DNA from: Aurantiacibacter gangjinensis
Lineage (GTDB): Bacteria > Pseudomonadota > Alphaproteobacteria > Sphingomonadales > Sphingomonadaceae
Length of the DNA: 64,000 bases
Assembly: GCF_001886695.1 (NCBI RefSeq)
Contig: NZ_CP018097.1
Span: 2,251,001-2,315,000 of the forward strand
Direction of reading: 5' to 3'
Shown here: piece after piece, positions 1 through 7,925 of the stretch
Position numbering within the stretch: position 1 is the stretch's first letter
Layout: the number at the start of each line of letters is the position of its first letter
Made by a program: the position numbers and the translations under genes
The notes under the pieces: generated by a model
Told to the model about the DNA's origin: nothing
Databases searched by the model: none
Seen by the model: only the letters and a program-made list of their open reading frames with translations

Positions 1-59
1 TGGCCGAAATGTGCGCCGGCCTCGATCAATTGCTGCATCGTGACGGTAGGAGCCGCCAT
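1..59 (-). CDS. rpsB: 30S ribosomal protein S2, N-terminal fragment
   Basis: Only the first 19 codons lie in the window; the gene runs off the left edge. The reverse strand from 59 reads MAAPTVTMQQLIEAGAHFGH (the last residue from an incomplete codon), the typical start of bacterial S2, including the AGAHFGH segment. S2 is a small-subunit ribosomal protein, usually followed by tsf, which would lie outside the window. An AAAGGAA-type ribosome site precedes the ATG. Identification rests on this short but highly conserved N-terminus. Confidence 0.9.
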   Translation of the reverse strand, partial: MAAPTVTMQQLIEAGAHFG

Positions 60-320
60 AGATAATTCCTTTCCGGTTTAACCTCTGGAAGGCAGGGAAC
101 CGACCCTTGGGAGAAGACCCGCGGGCAGCACCGGTATGTCAGCGCCTTCCATGTGAATTTGCCGAACGATGGCACGTGCGTTGATTCGCAAACGCCTGCT
201 CGACGGCGCGCCCTTTAGCTGTGCTTCAACATAAAAGCCACCCTCAAACGACACCGACCGGAAAAAATCGCGGTATTCTGCCGATTTTTGCTTCTACGCG
301 GTTTTACGGATGCAAGCCTG

Positions 321-335
321 GAACAGACGTGGAAC
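321..335 (+). promoter_or_regulatory. LexA (SOS) box 1
   Basis: The sequence is GAAC-agacgtg-GAAC, a perfect match to the alphaproteobacterial LexA site GAAC-N7-GAAC (equal to GTTC-N7-GTTC on the other strand). It lies 34 bp upstream of a second box with the same flanks (TGGAACA repeated). The motif match is seen directly. Binding by LexA is inferred from what is known of the alphaproteobacterial consensus. Confidence 0.7.
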
Positions 336-354
336 AAAATTGCTTGACCAGCTG

Positions 355-369
355 GAACATAGGTGGAAC
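355..369 (+). promoter_or_regulatory. LexA (SOS) box 2
   Basis: The sequence is GAAC-ataggtg-GAAC, a second perfect GAAC-N7-GAAC site. It starts just after a possible -35 element (TTGACC, 344-349), a position where bound LexA would block RNA polymerase. With box 1 it forms a tandem repeat in which TGGAACA occurs four times between 319 and 370. Confidence 0.72.
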
Positions 370-456
370 AAAGGGTGCATGAACGGGGCGCAGCGGAACC
401 GCGAAGTCACCCCGCAGGTTAATGCAGCGACCTCCGGGTCACGGAAAGGACATATA

Positions 457-657
457 ATGGCTCTGGCATTTGCGATCTCGGTGTTCGTCGGCTTCGTGGC
501 CGCGCTCGCCCTTGCTGTTTGCGCCGCGTCGCTGCGCTTCGCCCTTGCGCGTGGCCGTGAAGCTTATGCCGAATTGCAGGCGATCAATCGCGCTTCTTCG
601 CCAAAGCCTGTTCGACTTCGTCGACCGCAAGAGGCTTTTGCGATGGCGGCGGTGTAG
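457..657 (+). CDS. Small single-pass membrane protein, candidate SOS-induced gene
   Basis: This 66-residue protein has one hydrophobic segment (about residues 3-27, rich in Ala, Val and Phe) followed by a basic tail containing several Arg residues. The ATG at 457 has a good ribosome site (GGAAAGGA). Two perfect LexA boxes lie about 90-135 bp upstream with no other gene between. I do not recognise a family. The architecture recalls the small LexA-controlled membrane inhibitors of division such as SidA of Caulobacter, but no sequence similarity is claimed. Its last 74 bases overlap the 3' end of the convergent pssA gene. Confidence 0.6.
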   Translation: MALAFAISVFVGFVAALALAVCAASLRFALARGREAYAELQAINRASSPKPVRLRRPQEAFAMAAV

Positions 658-1543
658 CGCTCCCGTCGGCAGCAGCAGCCCGCGCGTTAGCCCGCCTTAT
701 GCGGCCATAACCGATCGCCGCCCACGCAATCAGCGCCATATAGACGACTCCGATCAGGATCAGCGTCCACCACGTCTCCAACAACAGGCCGCCGACCATC
801 AGGCCAGCCAAGGCAATCAGAGCCAGCTTCGCATCGCCCTTGGGCCGCAGCGATTTCCAACTTGGTGTGGCAATGCTCGATACCATCAGCAAGGCAATGA
901 AGATGACCCAGGGCCCCACCAGCAATGGATCACGGAAAATATCTTGGCCGGTCGCCAGCCAGAGATACATGGGCATGAAAGCAAAACCCGCTCCCATCGG
1001 TGCAGGCACTCCGGTGAGATATCCGGCTTTCTTGCGCGGCCCGTCGTCAGCATCGATCTGCGCGTTGAAGCGCGCGAGGCGCAGCGCGCAGCAAATAGCG
1101 TAAGCCAGCGCCGCCAACCAGCCGAAGCGCGGCGCCTCGACCAGCGCCCAGAGATAGAGCACCAGCGCAGGCGCGATGCCGAACCCGGCGGAATCGGCGA
1201 GGCTGTCCAGCTCCGCCCCGAAGCGCGACTGCGCCTTCAGCAGCCGCGCAACACGCCCATCCATCGTGTCGAGAATGCCGGCAATAATCATGGCGAACAC
1301 GGCCTGCGGCCATTGCTCCGCCACGGCAAAAAGGATGCTGGTCAGCCCCGATGCAAGCGCAGCGGTCGTAATGGCATTGGGCAGCACGGCCCGCATCGAA
1401 AGCCCACGACCTCCGCGCGAACGGGTCACAAACTCGCCCTCGCTTGCCCGCGGACCGAGCCATGCAGGCCCCGGCGGTGCTGTGTCGTCCTGGTCGAAAT
1501 CGTCGGAAGGGTCGCCCCGGCCATCGTTTATATCGCCGCTCAT
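584..1543 (-). CDS. pssA: CDP-diacylglycerol-serine O-phosphatidyltransferase
   Basis: This inner-membrane enzyme joins CDP-diacylglycerol and serine to make phosphatidylserine. The CDP-alcohol phosphotransferase signature DGxxAR...G...DxxxD is complete, with D92, D95, D113 and D117 visible. The protein has 319 residues with several hydrophobic segments and an unusually long, acidic N-terminal extension of about 50 residues before the first one. Its ATG overlaps the TGA of the upstream psd gene by four bases, so the two are probably translationally coupled. Confidence 0.95.
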   Translation of the reverse strand: MSGDINDGRGDPSDDFDQDDTAPPGPAWLGPRASEGEFVTRSRGGRGLSMRAVLPNAITTAALASGLTSILFAVAEQWPQAVFAMIIAGILDTMDGRVARLLKAQSRFGAELDSLADSAGFGIAPALVLYLWALVEAPRFGWLAALAYAICCALRLARFNAQIDADDGPRKKAGYLTGVPAPMGAGFAFMPMYLWLATGQDIFRDPLLVGPWVIFIALLMVSSIATPSWKSLRPKGDAKLALIALAGLMVGGLLLETWWTLILIGVVYMALIAWAAIGYGRIRRANARAAAADGSATPPPSQKPLAVDEVEQALAKKRD

Positions 1544-2292
1544 TGATTGACCCCTTCCAGCAGGCCCGTCGTGCCGATCTCGGCAAGGATAGTCTCGCCT
1601 GCAATCACGCGCTGGCCCAGCAACACCTTGGCGTCCGTGCCAGCAGGCAGATATATATCAACCCTGCTGCCAAAACGGATCAGCCCGATGCGCTGGCCAG
1701 CCGCCACAATGTCGCCCGGCTTCACGAAAGGCACGATCCGCCGCGCCACGAGCCCCGCGATCTGGGTGAAGGCGATGCGCGTGCCATCGGCCCGCTCCAC
1801 CAGCATGTGCTGGCGCTCATTATCGTCACTCGCCTTGTCGAGATCGGCATTCATGAAGCGGCCCGGCACATAGATGATACGCCGGATCGTACCGGCAATC
1901 GGAGAGCGATTGATGTGCACATCGAAGACCGACATGAAAATGGAGATGCGCGTCACCGGGTCGCTGCCGAGGCCCGGACTGCCATCTTCTGCAGCATTCT
2001 GCATTTCCACCGGCGGCGGAACCTGTGCGATCAGTGAAACCTGCCCATCGGCTGGCGATACAATGGCATTGTCACCCTGCGGCACGACCCGCTCCGGGTC
2101 GCGGAAGAAGGCGAAGATGCCTGCAGAAAGCGCCGCCAGAAGCCAGCCTAGCGCTTCCCATCCCACGACCAGCCCGAAGAACAGCGCGACACCGATGGCG
2201 ATGACACCGAATTTGCGGCCTTCGGGATGGACCGCCGGCAAGCCCCATTCCGCCTCGCCGCGACCGCGATTGTCTCTGAGTTCACCTGACAT
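1540..2292 (-). CDS. psd: Phosphatidylserine decarboxylase proenzyme
   Basis: Converts phosphatidylserine to phosphatidylethanolamine at the inner membrane. The 250-residue protein has hydrophobic segments near residues 28-62. The autocatalytic cleavage site is the Gly208-Ser209 pair in RFGSRVD; the serine becomes the pyruvoyl group of the small alpha chain. It is the short form common in alphaproteobacteria. It is first in the psd-pssA operon, so the two consecutive steps of phosphatidylethanolamine synthesis are transcribed together. Confidence 0.95.
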   Translation of the reverse strand: MSGELRDNRGRGEAEWGLPAVHPEGRKFGVIAIGVALFFGLVVGWEALGWLLAALSAGIFAFFRDPERVVPQGDNAIVSPADGQVSLIAQVPPPVEMQNAAEDGSPGLGSDPVTRISIFMSVFDVHINRSPIAGTIRRIIYVPGRFMNADLDKASDDNERQHMLVERADGTRIAFTQIAGLVARRIVPFVKPGDIVAAGQRIGLIRFGSRVDIYLPAGTDAKVLLGQRVIAGETILAEIGTTGLLEGVNQ

Positions 2293-2348
2293 GCGACTCG
2301 TTTAGGCAAAGCCGCCCTGCGCCACAAGCGCAGCCCCGCTCACTGCGG

Positions 2349-3749
2349 TTAATTCACTGAGAAATCGAAGGGGACGCCACTCTCGCGGAAGCGGGCGGGC
2401 ACGAGTTCGCGGCCCATGGGTGGGGCCGAACGCGCGATGCAGCGTGGGCGATGGCAAAGCCTGCACGATACACCGATCGGAACAGGCTCCACGTCCGCCA
2501 ACACGTCGCCATAGACCAGTCGGCCAGCATGTAGGGCAGAACAGGCGAGCGCCACCGAACGAAGCACGCGGCGTTCGCCGAAACCGCCGCCGCCCGCGCG
2601 CACGGTGCGGGCGATCGACACGTATCGCTCGCCATCGGGCATCTCGATCATCTGCGCATCGACCTGGAAGGGTTTCGCAAACACCTCATGGATGTTCCAC
2701 AACGGACATGCGCCCCCATGCCGTGCGAGCGGAAATCCCGCCCCGTCCAGCCGCTTGGACACATTACCCGCCCTGTCGACGCGCAGAAAGAAGAACGGCA
2801 CGCCCTCCTCGCCCGGACGCTGCAAAGTGGTGAGCCGGTGCGCGGCCTGCTCGAAGCTGACATCGAAGCGCGCGGCCAGCGCCTCGATATCGTAGCGGAG
2901 TGCCTCGGCGCCTTTCCGGAAGGCGTGGTAGGGCATCAGGAGCGCAGCCGCCCAGTAGGATTGCAAGGCGCGGTGGACGAGCGCGCGCCCGTCTTCACTG
3001 GCGAAGCGCCCTTGCTGGGCGATCGCCGCGATGGCATCGCCCTGCTCCAATATGGCGAGTTGCAACGCGGCCTGGAAACGCCTGCCCGATGCAGGCAGCC
3101 GCTCTGCAACATAGATCCGTCGCCGGTGATAATCGTGCCAGCGCGTGCCGCCGCGCATCAATCCGTCATCGGCGACCTGCACATCCAGCCCATGCGCCTC
3201 GGCGATATGTGCGCGCATCGCCTCGAAACTGTCGAGGCGGCGCGCCTGCTCTGCCGCGCTATCGTCGAGCGAAGGGAAGCAATTGCGGCGCGCCGCTAAG
3301 AAAGCGCGCGCTTCCGCGACCGCGTCCGCCGCGCTTTCTCCGTTGCCAGTACCACTCTGTTCGCGCCGCGCGGCCAGAGCCAGCTGCTCTTCTCCGAAAG
3401 CGGTATGCAATCGGAGGAGCGCCTCGGCCATGCCCGGATAGGATGTGGCGATGTCCTCCACATCGAGTGGCGCAATATCGATGTCGGCAAAAAGAGGGTC
3501 ACGCAGCGCAGATTGCAGGCGGGCCGATGTTTCGTCGGCATTCGCGTCTGCCAAATCGGCCACGTCGATGCGATAGGTCGTAGCGAGCTTCAACAGCATT
3601 TCCGCCGTCACCGGACGCTGGTTGCGCTCCATCAGCGCGATGTAACTGGCAGAGATGTCGAGGTCGCTCGCCATATTAGCTTGCGTAAGCCCCAGATCGC
3701 GTCGCAGCTTTTTCAGTCTCGGGCCAAGATACAGCGTTTTTCCGGCCAT
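2349..3749 (-). CDS. Short-chain fatty acyl transcriptional regulator (ScfR/RamB type)
   Basis: The 466-residue protein starts with an XRE helix-turn-helix (LTQANMASDLDISASYIALMER region, about residues 22-43). It continues through an ImmA/IrrE-like middle and ends in the cysteine-containing ScfR-type domain (GVSCRLCHRPRCIAR, near the C-terminus). Members such as RamB control acetate and glyoxylate-bypass genes in response to short acyl-CoAs. The gene is divergent from aceA with palindromic sites between them. I chose ATG 3749 because GGAG sits just upstream; an earlier in-frame start would run into the palindromic operator region. Confidence 0.88.
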   Translation of the reverse strand: MAGKTLYLGPRLKKLRRDLGLTQANMASDLDISASYIALMERNQRPVTAEMLLKLATTYRIDVADLADANADETSARLQSALRDPLFADIDIAPLDVEDIATSYPGMAEALLRLHTAFGEEQLALAARREQSGTGNGESAADAVAEARAFLAARRNCFPSLDDSAAEQARRLDSFEAMRAHIAEAHGLDVQVADDGLMRGGTRWHDYHRRRIYVAERLPASGRRFQAALQLAILEQGDAIAAIAQQGRFASEDGRALVHRALQSYWAAALLMPYHAFRKGAEALRYDIEALAARFDVSFEQAAHRLTTLQRPGEEGVPFFFLRVDRAGNVSKRLDGAGFPLARHGGACPLWNIHEVFAKPFQVDAQMIEMPDGERYVSIARTVRAGGGGFGERRVLRSVALACSALHAGRLVYGDVLADVEPVPIGVSCRLCHRPRCIARSAPPMGRELVPARFRESGVPFDFSVN

Positions 3750-3771
3750 TGGGCGGTTCTCCGTGTGACGC

Positions 3772-3817
3772 ACTTTACAGCTGTACACACAAATCTTGTA
3801 AAGTTCGACAACTTTAC
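3772..3817. promoter_or_regulatory. Palindromic operator region between scfR-type gene and aceA
   Basis: A perfect inverted repeat, GTAAAGTT-cgac-AACTTTAC, spans 3798-3817. A further half-site ACTTTAC lies at 3772-3778, inverted relative to GTAAAGT at 3798. The three half-sites sit between the divergent starts at 3749 and 3893. Regulators of the RamB/ScfR class usually bind near their own and the target promoter, so this is the likely binding site. The repeat is seen; the assignment is inferred. Confidence 0.65.
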
Positions 3818-3892
3818 CTCAGACGGCGCGACATCGTGCAAGAAGCTAGCGACAGATTGGTCATCGCAACAGTTCGCAAGGACACGCCAAAC

Positions 3893-5488
3893 ATGACCTA
3901 TTTCGCAGAAATCCATCGCCAGACCGGTATCAAGCAGCGCGATGGCGCAAACTGGCAGGCCATCGATCCGGAATTCGCTGCGCGGCTGCGCCAGCAGAAC
4001 AAGTTCCAGACCGGACTCGACATCGCCCGCTATACGGCGAATATCATGCGGGAAGACATGGCGGCCTACGATGCCGATCCGTCGGCCTATACGCAGTCGC
4101 TGGGTTGCTGGCACGGATTCATCGGCCAGCAGAAGATGATCTCCATCAAGAAGCATTTCGGCGAGACGAAAGGCCGCTACCTCTACCTTTCCGGCTGGAT
4201 GGTCGCTGCGTTGCGTAGCGAATTCGGCCCCCTGCCCGACCAATCCATGCACGAAAAGACAAGCGTTCCCGCACTGATCGAGGAACTGTACACCTTCCTG
4301 CGGCAAGCCGATGCGCGTGAGCTGGGCGGCCTGTTTCGGGAGCTCGATGCAGCGCGCGAGGCCGGTGACGAAACGGCAGCGGCAAACGCGCAAAAGGCCG
4401 TCGACACGCACCAGACACATGTCGTGCCGATCATCGCGGACATCGATGCAGGTTTCGGCAATGCCGAGGCGACCTACCTGCTCGCCAAGAAAATGATCGA
4501 GGCCGGCGCCTGCGCCTTGCAGATCGAAAACCAGGTGTCGGACGAAAAGCAATGCGGCCACCAGGATGGCAAGGTGACCGTGCCGCATGAGGATTTCCTG
4601 CAGAAGATCCGCGCCATCCGCTACGCTTTCCTCGAGCTGGGCGTGCCCGAAGGTATCATCGTTGCCCGCACGGACTCGCTCGGTGCGGGCCTCACCAAGC
4701 AAATCGCCTACTCGACCGAGGCAGGCGACCTTGGCGACCAGTACAACGCTTTCCTCGATTGCGAGGAGGTGGACACCGCCTCCATCGGCAATGGGGACGT
4801 GCTCATCACCCGCGAAGGCAAGCTGCTGAAGCCCAAGCGCCTGCCGTCCAATCTCTACCAGTTCCGCAGCGGAACGGGCGAGGATCGCGTGGTGCTGGAC
4901 TGTATCACCAGCCTCCAGAACGGTGCGGACCTGCTGTGGATCGAGACCGAGAAACCGCATGTGGAGCAGATCGCCGGCATGGTGGATCGCATCCGCGAGG
5001 TCGTGCCCAATGCCAAGCTGGTCTACAACAATTCGCCCAGCTTCAACTGGACGCTCAACTTCCGCCAGCAGGTGTTCGATGCCTGGGAGGCCGAGGGCCG
5101 CGACATGCAGATGTATGATCGTGACCGCCTGATGAGCCAGCATTACGACGATAGCGAGCTGGCGATCGAAGCGGACGAGAAGATCCGCACCTTCCAGCGC
5201 GATGCAGCGCAGCGTGCGGGAATCTTCCACCACCTCATCACCCTGCCGACCTATCACACGGCGGCGCTGAGCACGGACAATCTCGCCAAGCGCTATTTCG
5301 GCGAGGAAGGCATGCTCGGCTACGTCAAGCAAGTGCAGCGCGAGGAAATCCGCCAGGGTATCGCCTGTGTGAAGCACCAGAACATGGCCGGCTCCGACAT
5401 CGGGGACGACCACAAGGAAGCCTTCGCCGGCGAAGCAGCCCTGAAAGCGGGCGGCGCGCACAACACGATGAACCAGTTTGCTGCGTAA
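3893..5488 (+). CDS. aceA: Isocitrate lyase (long, Pseudomonas-type)
   Basis: Cleaves isocitrate to glyoxylate and succinate, the first step of the glyoxylate bypass. The 531-residue length and the KQCGH active-site version (Cys221 in residues 219-223, instead of KKCGH) place it with the Pseudomonas/Acinetobacter type rather than the shorter E. coli type. The following segment HQDGKVTVPHEDF and the VARTDSLGAG motif are intact. The chosen ATG gives an N-terminus MTYFAEIH of normal length. It heads an operon with a microprotein and glcB and faces the ScfR-type regulator. Confidence 0.95.
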   Translation: MTYFAEIHRQTGIKQRDGANWQAIDPEFAARLRQQNKFQTGLDIARYTANIMREDMAAYDADPSAYTQSLGCWHGFIGQQKMISIKKHFGETKGRYLYLSGWMVAALRSEFGPLPDQSMHEKTSVPALIEELYTFLRQADARELGGLFRELDAAREAGDETAAANAQKAVDTHQTHVVPIIADIDAGFGNAEATYLLAKKMIEAGACALQIENQVSDEKQCGHQDGKVTVPHEDFLQKIRAIRYAFLELGVPEGIIVARTDSLGAGLTKQIAYSTEAGDLGDQYNAFLDCEEVDTASIGNGDVLITREGKLLKPKRLPSNLYQFRSGTGEDRVVLDCITSLQNGADLLWIETEKPHVEQIAGMVDRIREVVPNAKLVYNNSPSFNWTLNFRQQVFDAWEAEGRDMQMYDRDRLMSQHYDDSELAIEADEKIRTFQRDAAQRAGIFHHLITLPTYHTAALSTDNLAKRYFGEEGMLGYVKQVQREEIRQGIACVKHQNMAGSDIGDDHKEAFAGEAALKAGGAHNTMNQFAA

Positions 5489-5520
5489 CGCGGCGCAACC
5501 CGAAGAGAAGGAGAAGTAAA

Positions 5521-5676
5521 ATGGCACATCCGACAATGGCCCGCCCGGTCTTCTCGACCGAAGATTTCGGCCTCATTCGCGAAGCGCTGGCCGTCGCGAT
5601 CCGCAATGGCGATGACAATGCCGACACGCGAAAGCTGGTGAACCTGCACCACCGGCTGGGGCGGTTCAGCCGATGA
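5521..5676 (+). CDS. 51-residue microprotein between aceA and glcB
   Basis: The reading frame starts with ATG after a strong ribosome site (AGAAGGAGAAG) and ends in a TGA overlapping the glcB ATG (ATGA), which suggests translational coupling. The product begins MAHPTMARPVFSTEDFGLIR and ends HHRLGRFSR. It is soluble, has no signal peptide and looks helical. I do not recognise a family. Placement inside the aceA-glcB operon suggests a role tied to the bypass, or simply a coupling element for glcB translation. Confidence 0.7.
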   Translation: MAHPTMARPVFSTEDFGLIREALAVAIRNGDDNADTRKLVNLHHRLGRFSR

Positions 5677-7820
5677 CCGACACGCTTCTTGCCCGAGAGG
5701 AGACGGGTGAGACAGCTGCCCCGCGCGATGGCTTCGTCCAGCGCGCGGGGCTTGCCGTCGATCCGGTGCTTGCGGCTTTCGTGGAGACGGAGGCGCTGCC
5801 CGGCACTGGTGTAAGCGCTGACGCGTTCTGGCAAGGGCTCGCAAATCTGGCAGGCGAGTTCACCCCGCGCAATCGCGCCCTGCTGGAAGCGCGCGCACGA
5901 TTGCAGGCGATGATCGATCAATGGCACCGCGATAATCCCGACGCCGGGACCGGCATGCCACCGCGTGATCTCAAAGCGCTCGGCTATCTCGTCGAGGAGC
6001 CCGCGCCCTTCACTATCGGCACCGAAAATACAGACGATGAAATTGCCTTGCTGGCGGGCCCGCAACTGGTGGTACCCGCGCGCAACGCGCGGTTCGTGCT
6101 CAATGCCGTCAATGCGCGCTGGGGCAGCCTTTACGATGCGCTCTATGGCACAGATGCTTTGGACGGATCGCTTCCTGAAAAAGGCGATTACAATCAGACG
6201 CGCGGCGCGAAGGTAGTCGCTTGGGCAAAGGCATTTCTCGATGATGCCGTCCCGCTGGCGAACGGCTCTTGGAGCGAATGGACGGGTGGCACGCCCGAAC
6301 TGTCCGATCCTGCGCAATTCATCGGGATGGCGGACGGCAATCCGGTGCTCGTGAATAACGGCCTCAAAATCGAACTCGTCATAAACGCCGATCACCCCAT
6401 CGGTCGCGACGATCCGGCGAGTATCGCCGATATCCGGCTTGAGTCCGCACTCTCGACGATTATCGACCTCGAAGACTCCGTCGCCGCCGTCGATGGCGAA
6501 GACAAAGCGGACGGATATCGCAATTGGCTCGGCGCGCTGCGTGGCGATCTGGAAGCGACCTTCATTAAGGGCGGGCGCACCATGAAACGCGTCGCCAATC
6601 CGGACCGGACCTACACCGCGGCCGACGGCGAGACGAAACCGCTTCGCACGCGCAGCTTGTTGCTGGTGCGTAATGTCGGTCATCTGATGACGACACCGGC
6701 AGTGAGCCTGCCCGATGGATCCGAGATGTTCGAAGGGCTGCTGGATGCGGCAACCACGTCGCTCATCGGCTTACACGATCTTAATCGCCTTGGGCCGCTG
6801 GCCAATAGCGCCGAGGGCCGCATCTATATCGTCAAACCCAAGATGCATGGGCCGGAAGAATGCGCATTCGCCGACGATCTGTTTGCTGCGGTCGAGGACA
6901 TGCTCGGCCTCGCACGCAACACAATCAAGATCGGCGTGATGGATGAGGAGCGTCGCACCAGCGCCAACCTCGCCGCTTGTATCCATGCGGTGAGAGACCG
7001 CATCTTCTTCATCAATACCGGCTTCCTCGATCGCACGGGTGACGAAATTCACACCTCGATGCTGGCCGGGCCGATGATGCGCAAAGGCGCGATCAAGCAG
7101 GCGGAATGGATCGCCGCCTACGAGGATCGCAATGTGCAGATCGGCCTTGCCTGTGGCTTTGCGGGCCGCGCGCAGATCGGCAAGGGCATGTGGGCCGCGC
7201 CCGATGCCATGCACGACATGCTGGAGCAGAAGATTGGCCACCCGATGAGCGGCGCGAGCACGGCATGGGTGCCCTCCCCCACCGCCGCCACGCTGCACGC
7301 GACGCATTACCATCGCTGCACTGTGTCCGAGCGCCAGTCCGAGCGCGCACAAGAGCGGATCGTGCCTGTCGACAAATTACTGACGGTGCCGCTCGCCGAA
7401 GATGCCGACTGGACGGAGGACGAGATCGCAGCCGAGCTGGACAACAATGTCCAGGGCATTCTCGGCTATATGGTCCGCTGGATCGATGCAGGGGTCGGCT
7501 GTTCCAAAGTGCCCGACATCCATGATGTAGGCCTGATGGAGGACCGCGCCACGCTTCGCATCTCCAGCCAGCACATCGCCAACTGGTTGCAGCATGGAAT
7601 TGTCGATCGCCTGATGATCGACGAGGCGCTGCACCGCATGGCGGCCAAGGTCGATGCGCAGAATGCAGGCGATCCGGACTACCGGCCAATGTCCGCCGAC
7701 GAACGCGGGTCTATCGCCATGGCCGCTGCCCGCAAGCTGATCGTGGCAGGCGCGAAGCAGCCGTCGGGCTATACCGAACCCGTCCTGCACCGCGCCCGAC
7801 TGCGCGCAAAGCACGGCTGA
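5673..7820 (+). CDS. glcB: Malate synthase G
   Basis: Condenses glyoxylate with acetyl-CoA to give malate, the second step of the glyoxylate bypass. The length of 715 residues fits the monomeric G isoform (about 720) rather than the A form (about 530). Recognisable G-form segments include DLEDSVAAVDGEDK near residue 267 and GKGMWAAPDAM near residue 504. The gene is third in the aceA-microprotein-glcB operon and starts inside the stop codon of the microprotein. Confidence 0.96.
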   Translation: MTDTLLAREETGETAAPRDGFVQRAGLAVDPVLAAFVETEALPGTGVSADAFWQGLANLAGEFTPRNRALLEARARLQAMIDQWHRDNPDAGTGMPPRDLKALGYLVEEPAPFTIGTENTDDEIALLAGPQLVVPARNARFVLNAVNARWGSLYDALYGTDALDGSLPEKGDYNQTRGAKVVAWAKAFLDDAVPLANGSWSEWTGGTPELSDPAQFIGMADGNPVLVNNGLKIELVINADHPIGRDDPASIADIRLESALSTIIDLEDSVAAVDGEDKADGYRNWLGALRGDLEATFIKGGRTMKRVANPDRTYTAADGETKPLRTRSLLLVRNVGHLMTTPAVSLPDGSEMFEGLLDAATTSLIGLHDLNRLGPLANSAEGRIYIVKPKMHGPEECAFADDLFAAVEDMLGLARNTIKIGVMDEERRTSANLAACIHAVRDRIFFINTGFLDRTGDEIHTSMLAGPMMRKGAIKQAEWIAAYEDRNVQIGLACGFAGRAQIGKGMWAAPDAMHDMLEQKIGHPMSGASTAWVPSPTAATLHATHYHRCTVSERQSERAQERIVPVDKLLTVPLAEDADWTEDEIAAELDNNVQGILGYMVRWIDAGVGCSKVPDIHDVGLMEDRATLRISSQHIANWLQHGIVDRLMIDEALHRMAAKVDAQNAGDPDYRPMSADERGSIAMAAARKLIVAGAKQPSGYTEPVLHRARLRAKHG

Positions 7821-7835
7821 TCCCGAATAAAAAAG

Positions 7836-7867
7836 GCAGCCGGGTCGCGCTGGTGCGATCCGGCTGC
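7836..7867. terminator. Hairpin terminator between glcB and the porin gene
   Basis: The arms GCAGCCGG and CCGGCTGC pair perfectly and extend inward with one mismatch. The plus strand carries AAAAAA just before the stem, so on the minus strand the hairpin is followed by a T-run and can terminate the porin transcript. It also lies just after glcB. It is probably bidirectional, and stronger for the minus strand. Confidence 0.7.
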
Positions 7868-7877
7868 ACTTGGTTGT

Positions 7878-7908
7878 GCCTCCCGGCGAGAGGATCGGAC
7901 CGGGAGGC
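7878..7908. terminator. Second hairpin at the porin 3' end
   Basis: GCCTCCCGG and CCGGGAGGC form a perfect nine-base-pair stem with a 13-base loop, right after the stop codon of the minus-strand porin gene. There is no adjacent T-run on either strand. It may protect the mRNA end or work together with the neighbouring hairpin. Confidence 0.5.
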
Positions 7909-7925
7909 TTCAGGGACCTTCGGGA

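Larger units (their letters stand above)
60..456. other. Divergent intergenic region between rpsB and the small SOS-type gene
   Basis: About 400 bases without a convincing gene. The left part must hold the rpsB promoter and leader, but I could not place -35 and -10 boxes with confidence. The right part holds two direct-repeat LexA-type boxes (annotated separately) and a possible -35 element TTGACC at 344-349. An ATG at 379 is in frame with the gene starting at 457 but has no good ribosome site, so I did not use it. Confidence 0.6.

Noticed and set aside
3713-5536. A long minus-strand open frame opposite aceA
   Set aside because: It mirrors the codon structure of aceA and resembles no protein family; GC-rich genes often leave such shadows.
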